Assembly (NCBI RefSeq): GCF_027595985.1
Contig: NC_073303.1
Location: 187,384,595 to 187,448,594 of the forward strand
Length of the DNA: 64,000 nt
Direction: 5' to 3'
From: Sorex araneus
Lineage: Eukaryota > Chordata > Mammalia > Eulipotyphla > Soricidae
Shown: positions 57,297 through 64,000 of the stretch, one piece after another
Layout: the number at the start of each line of letters is the position of its first letter
How positions within the stretch are numbered: the first letter of the stretch is position 1
Position numbers and translations under genes: made by a program
The notes under the pieces: generated by a model
What the model was told of the DNA's origin: nothing
The model's database searches: none
The model's input: only the letters and a program-made list of their open reading frames with translations

Positions 57297-58454
57297 GATG
57301 TATCTATGCACATACTCATAGATGCATATATATATATATATGCCTACATCTCTTATACTTTGAAAATTATAGATTGGGTAAAATCCTTTATTGTAAAGGG
57401 ATCAAGAGTTGAAGGAAGTCAAATGAGATTTGCTTTCCTGGAAGCAATGGGAAACATGAGATGTTCTAGCCTTCACATAAGGCCTTGTCAGGATTCTAAT
57501 GAACAAATATTTGCCAAGGCTTAGCACTGCCTGAAGTTGCATTTTTATTAGGCAGATTTTAATTAGACTGTTTTGTAATCAGTGGCTTTATCTACAATTC
57601 TTACAAATATATTTCACTATAGACCTTTTCATTTTCTTCCAAATTAGAAGTCAGTTAATATGCTAGTGATTTTATCTTTCTATCTATGGTTTATTTCCCC
57701 AAAGGTTGAAAAGGCACTTACAAATTAAACTCAAAATAAAGTAAAACTGGTTATACATTAAAAAACTCTTTCCCCAAACAAATTAATTCTAAAAAGAATC
57801 ATAATATCTATTCTAAGTTTCCATGAATAACTGTTGTTTTATAATTTTACTAACAGAAGAACATCTATAGGTTTTAATTTGTAGCAAAATAAATAAAAGT
57901 CTCCAATACATTGTTTTTCAGTTAAAGGAGAAGTATTTCAGTGTGATATATTTGATATTTCAACTTATAGTTCATTTTCCTTTTCATATTATACCCAGGA
58001 GCCCAAGAAGTCTTCTTTTGCTCCACAAATTTCAAATAGATTAATATACATATAAATATAATCCATGTCTAATTATTTTTTCCAATATTGGGAGATGAAC
58101 AGGTACTGCATCTAGCTATTCAAATTCCTTTTCATTTTACATATTCATGAAAAAATAAAGTCTCAGAGATTAACCCTGTCATTCAATATATCTCAATAAA
58201 TTAAATGACAGGTAATCATCTTTTTGATTGAGTTATAAAAAGTCCTTTTTTATTCATTCCCACACTATGATTTATTTTTTATATTTCTAATGGTTTAATT
58301 ATTTAGGTAACATGCAGTTAGGATGAGGCTACACAAGTTGAAAACTTCAAATTTCTCTTTATCTCTTTGAATCATATTACATTTAATAATTTTATTTGCC
58401 CTTAAATTATGCTATATGTAATAATAATTTCATCAACTCAACTTTTATTTGTTT
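57297..58454. other. No gene seen
   Basis: AT-rich, no supported feature. Confidence 0.45.
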
Positions 58455-58555
58455 TTATGGGGGAGAGCAAATTGGCATTTCTCAGAATTTACTCCTTATT
58501 CTGTACTTAGTCCTCCCCGTGGTCAAGAGATCATAAGTACTATTGGCCCAGCCTC
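58455..58555 (-). mobile_element. Old SINE family A fragment
   Basis: 'ggggagagcaaattggcatt', 'tactccttattctgtactt', 'ggcccagcctcc'. Confidence 0.5.
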
Positions 58556-59249
58556 CAATTAAACATTTTTTATAAAAATGCTTTCACCATAATTAACATT
58601 TTTATTCATGAAAAGGAATTTGTGACTACAAGCCTAACCAAGAATCTTATTTCCAACTCTAACATGCTATGTGACTTTGACAAGTTACAGAAAAACTCTG
58701 ATAGCGATTATATGTATAATCTATAAAATAAGGGTTATAGCAGCACTCATTGGAATTGATTTTAGCAGATAAATACTTACAAAGTTTTTAGTTGCCTAGC
58801 AGAGAAAACTGAAGTTATAGTTATTTCTAAAATGAATAACTGAACTACTTATTTTGAAAGTTGGCAAACTTTAAGTCTTTAGAGGGCTAGAAAGTATATA
58901 TTTGGGGTTTGGATACAGATATCACTATTTCATTTGTATTTGTTCAATTTGCTTTTATGTTCCTTTATCGTATAAAAACCATTTTTAGCTTGCAGGCATA
59001 GAACTACAAGTAAATTTTGGCCAACAGCAAGAGTATACTAACCCCAAGTGGAGGTGATGAGTCCCTTTGGACAAATAGTAATAGAAGGAAAATTATCAGA
59101 GCCCTAGGCAAAAAAGTGGGATGCTCTATACATTTACATGCATTTTCGAACATCATTTCTAAGTCTTTAAATAATACACTTGTAAGGAAACTCATTTTGT
59201 ATCTTGTTACCAATGCTCTGTTTATTTGCGTTGCTTTTGCTTTAGTTTG
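58556..59249. other. No gene seen
   Basis: The overlapping ORFs at 59004-59279 have no recognisable domain. Confidence 0.4.
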
Positions 59250-59405
59250 ATTTATTTGGGGCACCACTTCTGCTTGCACCCCCTAGATTTTCATTCACGA
59301 ATCATTCTTCACAGGTCAACATATTTGATCCTAGGTATTAAATCTGGGATGGGTTCATGCAAGAAAGGTACACTACCCATTGGCTATACTATCTCTCTGG
59401 CCCTG
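59250..59405 (-). mobile_element. Old SINE family A
   Basis: 'tttggggcaccacttctgct', 'tgatcctaggtattaaatct', 'tatctctctggccc'. Confidence 0.65.
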
Positions 59406-59426
59406 CTGTATGGAATATTACTAGTA

Positions 59427-59674
59427 GCACTGTGCCACTGTCATCCCCTTGTTCATGGATTTGCTTGAGTGAGCACCAGTAACGTCTCCATTGTGAGACT
59501 TGTTGTTACTGTTTTTGGCATATCGAATATGCCTTGGGTAGTTTGCCAGGCTCTGCCGTGCAGGCAGAATACTCTTGGGAGCTGGCTGGGCTCTCCAAGA
59601 GGGACAGAGGAATCAAACCCAGGTCAGCCGCATGCAAGGCAAACGTCCTACCCGCTGTGCTATCACTCCAGCCC
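59427..59674 (-). mobile_element. SINE family B, best example of tail-less insertion
   Basis: Left edge 'gcactgtgccactgtcatcc', right edge 'gctatcactccagccc'. A perfect 12-bp TSD (atattactagta) at 59415-59426 and 59675-59686 touches both edges. No A or T run is present at either end. The head (right end, reverse) has the tRNA-like A- and B-box motifs. The left end is the RTE-like 3' end. Confidence 0.95.
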
Positions 59675-59924
59675 ATATTACTAGTAAAAATACTATATCA
59701 AGAAAAGCAAACTGAAAGTATTACATAATTCATGGCAATGTTTGGGAAAGTAAGTGGAAGCCAAAGATTGTCATTATCCTGAAAGTGAAGGTATATTCTG
59801 TCCTAAAATTTAGGCCATCAAAATTATTCTCTTAATCCTCACATCTTTGGAAGGTAAGACATTTGAAGGTGGCCAGTTGCAACAGACGTCCTGCTAACAC
59901 TTCAGATTAAAGCAAAGAAATTGA

Positions 59925-60085
59925 AGATAGGGCATAAAGATAATACAGTGGGTAGAGAACTCACCGTGTTTGTGGCTGGCCTGGCTTCTATGCACAGATT
60001 GCATGTGGTCCCTGAGCACCTCCAGGAATGATCCCCATGCATAGAGCCAAAGAAAGCAATGTCAAGTGTAGCAATGCCACTTGTG
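59925..60085 (+). mobile_element. Old SINE family A
   Basis: 'gggcataaagataatacagt', 'gcatgtggtccctgagcacc', 'atgatccccatgcatagagc'. Confidence 0.65.
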
Positions 60086-62099
60086 GCCACTCCAAAAGAG
60101 AAAACATGAAAAGAAATGGAAATTGACAAGACATTCATTAGTGACTTTGATAGACTGAAACAAAAAAGTACCAATGTGTCAAAAACATCTGAAAGAGAAG
60201 CATTTTATAATGGCATTAATTTTTCATCTTTTGTTGAATTGAAGTTTTGTATTACTACTACCACAGTTATATAAGACCATGAAACTATATGAATGCATCT
60301 AAGAATTTTAAAAATTGGGATTCAAAGTAGCATTAAACAATTAGAGTAGATAAACATGAATCTACTCTTAGATTAACTAAGACAAAGAAACACAGAAAGA
60401 ACATAAACTTAAATAATAACCAAGAGGACACATTATAGTGTCATGTCTCAAAATTTATTCATACTCCTAGAACCAAAACAAGCAAAATAAGCCCATGGAT
60501 TTGTATTTCTTTTCTTGCACATGTATATTTATTTAATACTTTCAAATATAATTTGCACTTGGTTTATATTGGACTTGAACTACTTATAACCCAGAGATGT
60601 AATTTGATGCACATATTGCTATAAAGTGGAGAAATTGCAAGGCAAACTTAAAATATAAATTAATTGTGTCAAAATATGATATGTCACCTCAGCTGGATGC
60701 TGTCATTCTCCATCCACAAATGGAATTTTAAGAGTTTTATAACTCATCATCAATACTTTTTTTTTACAATTATTCGTCTTCTATACCTTGAGATTTAGAC
60801 TTATTTACTAAAATTTTGAAGAGATATGATGACAAACTTTCCAGTTGTTTGTATATTTTTACTATATTTTGTGGCCTTTCATAAGATGAGAAGGATAGGC
60901 TGATTGCATAAAGTGGCACTTGGTCATGCAAATCATACACTAGGCCATCATAAGTGGCAGGATAGGTCATTTCATCTGGTGTGAAATGTTCTCATTAACT
61001 CCTCCCAGTTTTCATTCTTTTTAACCTCTTTTCAATGTGATCATTGGCCTCTCATCAATTAATATTTCAGAGCTTATAGAGTTAACATTAAAAATCTCCT
61101 TTGTTCACTATTAGTTCTGTTCACAAGCAAAATATGGTCAAATGATTAGAGAATAATAGTCATTTATATTTAAGTTGAAGTTTGCAAATAAAAAAGTTAA
61201 ATAGTGTTGAGCTAAGCTTAATTTGAATTTAGAAAAATAGATTGCTATGTATATATATATACATATGTATGTATATGTACATATAACATAACATTACATT
61301 TTTGCCAGAATTTTTCAGAGATGGTGACAGACATTGACAATATTAATGGGCATAAGAGCTTGGGGCTTTTTGTGAGGAGTTGATGGATGTTATTTTTTCC
61401 TTTTGTTTCAATGCTCCGTATATCTTCTTGAGTAAATGCTGAAGACAATAATAAATTTTCAGCATTTTTTCAGAACCCCCTCTGTATACTAAAGGTTGTT
61501 TGAATGTGAGTGTCCCAACACTTTCCAATAACGTTCCACCATCAGTGTCAATTAAAGTGAAATTTGACAGGCATCTTGTCTAGAAGTCAAATTATGTTAA
61601 TTATGCCCAGAAATAGATTCTTATGTATAGTTTACTTTTTCTAAAGCAAGAATAAGGGAATGGTTTCTGTTTGACTTCTGCAAGAGCTTTCAACAATATT
61701 AAAACAAAATTATTTGTGTCTCAATGTTAAATTTAAATTAACATAGTAACAAATCATAAATTAAATCTCATCCTGTTTAAGAAATGGAATTCTATCACTT
61801 TGTCACTAAGTATTTTTAAAAATATAGATGTTATACATAAACATATTGACTCACTAGAGGAGATGTAGATGTATACTTGCATACATAATAATAAATGTAT
61901 GAGAGAGAAAATAAAGAAGTTATAAAAAATGCAAGTACTTCAAATGTTTTCACTGTATGTATCACTTGATTCAATTTTGCTTTTGAGCAAAGCTTCAAAC
62001 CCAAGTGAGTCCTCATTGCAATACTAAACTCTGTAAACAAAGCAATATTGAACTGTAACTTTCTTCTTTGGCAACATAGCATAACTTATCCCTGTCTCT
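60086..62099. other. No gene seen
   Basis: 2 kb of AT-rich sequence with a TATATG/TACATA patch (61244-61285). Several 60-90-codon ORFs on the minus strand have no recognisable domain. Confidence 0.5.
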
Positions 62100-62580
62100 T
62101 ATTCCTGGTTGGCCATATTCAAGACAAGATCCTTACCCACTGGGCAATATCTTAAAACTGTGACTTTGGACAAGTTGTGGAACATTTCTAATGCTCATAT
62201 TATTTATTTATTGTGTGGCTTGGGCTGGAGCCATAGCACAGCGGGTAAGGCATTTGTCTTGCGTGCATCCAACATGGGCTCGATTCCTCCGCCCCTCTCA
62301 GAAAGCCTGGCAAGATACTGAGAGTATCTTGCCCACAAGGCAGAGTCTGGCAAGCTACCCATGGCAAATTCAATATGCCAAAAACAGTAATAACAAGTCT
62401 CACAATGGAGACATTACTGGTTCCCACTCGAGCAAATTGATGAACAATGGGAGGACAGTGCTACCGTGCTATTGCGTGGATCATAACTGGTAGTGCTTGG
62501 AAAGATATGCTGTGTTGAGGCCAAAACCGAGGGCACGCACAAGGAATAAATTTTGCCACTGAGCCATCTTCCTGGCCCTC
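62100..62580 (-). mobile_element. Old SINE family A split by a SINE B
   Basis: The left piece (62100-62218, 'tcaagacaagatccttaccc') and right piece (62471-62580, 'gtagtgcttggaaagatat', 'cgagggcacgcacaagga', 'atcttcctggccc') are remnants of reverse SINEs around the SINE B at 62219-62470. They may be one or two old copies. Confidence 0.45.
62219..62470 (+). mobile_element. SINE family B
   Basis: Head 'cttgggctggagccatagca', B-box-like 'ggctcgattcc', 'ttcaatatgccaaaaacagt', end 'gaggacagtgctaccgtgct'. A 9-bp TSD with one mismatch (attgYgtgg) is at 62210-62218 and 62471-62479. No A-tail. Confidence 0.9.
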
Positions 62581-62812
62581 ATTTTCTTCATCTAAATAAT
62601 AGAAGTATAACAATTTAATTTGAGGAATAGTTGATGTGAATTATTCCAAATTGTTAGAAGAAAATTGATAACCTAATAAATATAGGATGACACATACATC
62701 AAAGTCTAGATAAATGTTACAGTTAAATGTTACATAAATTATAGTTAAATGTTTAAAACAGTTAAATGTTTTCCTGGACATATACATTAACTTCTGTCAT
62801 AAAATACAATAC

Positions 62813-63057
62813 TGTACCACTTTATCTGTGTCATTCCCTTGTTCATTGATTTGCTCGAGTGGGCAACAATAGCATCTCCATTGTGATAGTTGTTGTTATT
62901 GTTTTTGGCATATTGAATATGCCACAGGTAGGTTGCCAGGCTCTGCCATGTGCGCGGGATACTCTCGGTAGCTTGCCAGGCTCTCTGAGAGAGACGGAGG
63001 AATCAAACCCGGCTGCATGCAAGGCAAATATCCTACCCACTATGCTATCGCTCCAAT
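62813..63057 (-). mobile_element. SINE family B joined to a tRNA-Leu copy
   Basis: Left edge 'tgtaccactttatctgtgtc', 'ttgctcgagtgggcaaca', right edge 'ctatcgctcca'. The right edge runs straight into the tRNA-Leu pseudogene at 63059. A 13-bp direct repeat (taaaatacaatac) at 62800-62812 and 63144-63156 flanks the pair together, not the SINE alone. Confidence 0.9.
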
Positions 63058-63058
63058 A

Positions 63059-63139
63059 AGTAGCTTGGCCAAGCAGTCTAAGGCACTGATTAAGGCTCCA
63101 GTCTCTTAGGGAGCATGGGTTCGAATCCCACTGCTGCCA
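63059..63139 (+). pseudogene. tRNA-Leu (anticodon AAG) pseudogene
   Basis: Reads like a nuclear tRNA-Leu: 'tagcttggccaagcagtcta', anticodon loop 'ttaaggc', a long variable arm typical of Leu tRNAs, an intact T arm 'gtgggttcgaatcccac', then 'tgctgcca'. It is 81 bases, one short of the 82 I expect, because a G is missing in the anticodon stem. The acceptor stem has mismatches (AGTAGCT against TGCTGCC). The intact B box but damaged stems suggest a dead copy. It lies inside the TSD of the neighbouring SINE. Confidence 0.88.
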
Positions 63140-63344
63140 ATGGTAAAATACAATACATGACTAATAAACATCATGAGCACTATTGCACACATTTATTATC
63201 CCAGGTGGTTAAGCAAGTGGTAAGATTCTGTTAAGCTTGAAGAATCATACTCATCTAACCTCAAAAGCATCTAAGTGACACTCAAATCAAAGTACAGCTT
63301 CATAGCCAAGTCTGTTTAAACTTCTTGGGGGAGACTATTCTTCA

Positions 63345-63602
63345 CATAGATAGTAGGGAGATGCAAAAAAGTACAATAGATAGTACTGTGCACAATGTAG
63401 ACCTGGGTTCAATACCCAGAACTGTATTTAGCCCCGCAAGTTCCTGCAAGCCCTGGGCACATCAAAGGAAGTGGATTTTGTTTTATTCTGGAGGGACAGA
63501 GAATAGGGGTGTACATCTACAGGTGCTTGAGGATTATGTAGTGCCAGTAAGTGAACCTGCATACATAGCATACATTCCAATTCTTTAAACTATCTCCCAG
63601 CA
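63345..63602. mobile_element. Two decayed SINE family A pieces
   Basis: 63345-63470 looks like a forward copy ('gacctgggttcaatacccag', 'caagccctgggcacatcaa'). 63475-63602 looks like a reverse copy ending 'aaactatctcccagc'. Both are heavily diverged. Confidence 0.45.
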
Positions 63603-63659
63603 CATGAAAAGTTTTAATAGTTTAAGTTCATTCTTCAATGAAGTATCCATCACTTTGTT

Positions 63660-63660
<1 letters not shown>

Positions 63661-63737
<77 letters not shown>
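63661..63737 (+). repeat. CT microsatellite
   Basis: About 70 bases of uninterrupted CT, next to the T-tail of the following SINE. ORFs through it on both strands (Ser-Leu or Arg-Glu repeats) are artefacts. Confidence 0.98.
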
Positions 63738-63739
<2 letters not shown>

Positions 63740-63917
63740 CTTTTTTTTTTTTTGGTTTTTGGGTCACACCCGGTGATGCACAGGGGTTACTCCTGGCTCT
63801 GCACTGAGGAATCACTCCTGGCGGTGCTCAGGGGACCACATGGGATGTTAGGAATGGAACACGGGTCCGCTGCGTACAGGGCAAACGCCCTACCCGCTGT
63901 GCTATTGCTCCAGCTCC
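63738..63917 (-). mobile_element. SINE family A
   Basis: T-run, 'tttttgggtcacacccggtg', 'gaatcactcctggcggtg', 'ctacccgctgtgctattgct', 'ccagct'. Well preserved. TSD obscured by the microsatellite. Confidence 0.92.
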
Positions 63918-64000
63918 CAGCTTTGCTTATTTCTAAAGCTAAGCTTTACCTTCTGTAGCATCTCACCTGTATCTTTACTAAAAATCGTAAGTTCTAATTT

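Noticed and set aside
63059..63139. Functional tRNA-Leu gene
   Set aside because: One base is missing in the anticodon stem, acceptor-stem pairs are mismatched, and it lies within the TSD of a SINE insertion.
63604..63958. Ser-Leu and Arg-Glu rich ORFs
   Set aside because: They are translations of the CT microsatellite and the adjacent SINE.
1..64000. CRISPR arrays, bacterial operons or phage
   Set aside because: No regularly spaced direct repeats with unique spacers. The dispersed repeats are SINEs and LINEs with TSDs, a eukaryotic genome pattern.

Overview
This is nuclear DNA from a eukaryote, almost certainly a mammal, and I see no functional host gene in it. The two abundant tRNA-headed SINE families (a head with Pol III A- and B-box motifs, 'gctggagcgatagcacagcgg' type) are ones I associate with soricid shrews (Sorex and relatives). 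That assignment is from memory and is not proven by the window. Together with an L1 LINE, a U2 snRNA retropseudogene and ERV-like LTRs, it points to an intergenic or deep intronic, AT-rich region. There are no bacterial-style operons, no CRISPR array and no exon I can recognise.

Layout. 1-9 kb: old L1 pieces, SINEs, an RTE-derived short element and a recent L1 3' end (6187-6985). 9627-9814: a near-full-length U2 snRNA retropseudogene with a short target-site duplication (TSD). 11.6-12.8, 16.6-18.5 and 25.7-26.9 kb: three copies of one LTR-like family, the middle one inverted and next to a second LTR-like block. 21.1-21.7 and 46.8-47.6 kb: two copies of a short non-autonomous, L1-style element with good TSDs. 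28182-32935: the largest element, a 4.75 kb 5'-truncated L1 with a perfect 16-bp TSD, ORF1 tail, broken ORF2 and 3' UTR. 34-43 kb: dense SINEs and L1 tails. 50-55 kb: RTE-derived elements, an old L1, a 200-bp palindromic AT-rich block and a rearranged fragment of an RTE-clade LINE (54425-55335). 56-64 kb: more SINEs, a 69-bp-period tandem duplication, a tRNA-Leu pseudogene retroposed together with a SINE, and a long CT microsatellite.

How the parts work together. Two retrotransposition economies can be read here. (i) L1 drives A-tailed insertions: L1 itself, SINE family A, the short L1-style elements and probably U2. (ii) A second SINE family (B) has no A-tail: its TSDs abut a 3' end made of short ACAGTG-like repeats, and just upstream one frame reads W-R-R-Y-W-C-P-L-E-Q-I-D-E-Q-R-D-D-S, which looks like the C-terminus of an RTE-clade LINE ORF. 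The window also holds an RTE endonuclease/RT remnant broken by a 5' inversion, and several longer RTE-tailed elements. The most interesting reading is a tRNA-headed, RTE-tailed, tail-less SINE family dependent on an RTE partner, alongside the usual L1/A-tailed SINE system. Family names, ages and SINE boundaries are judged by eye without alignment tools.
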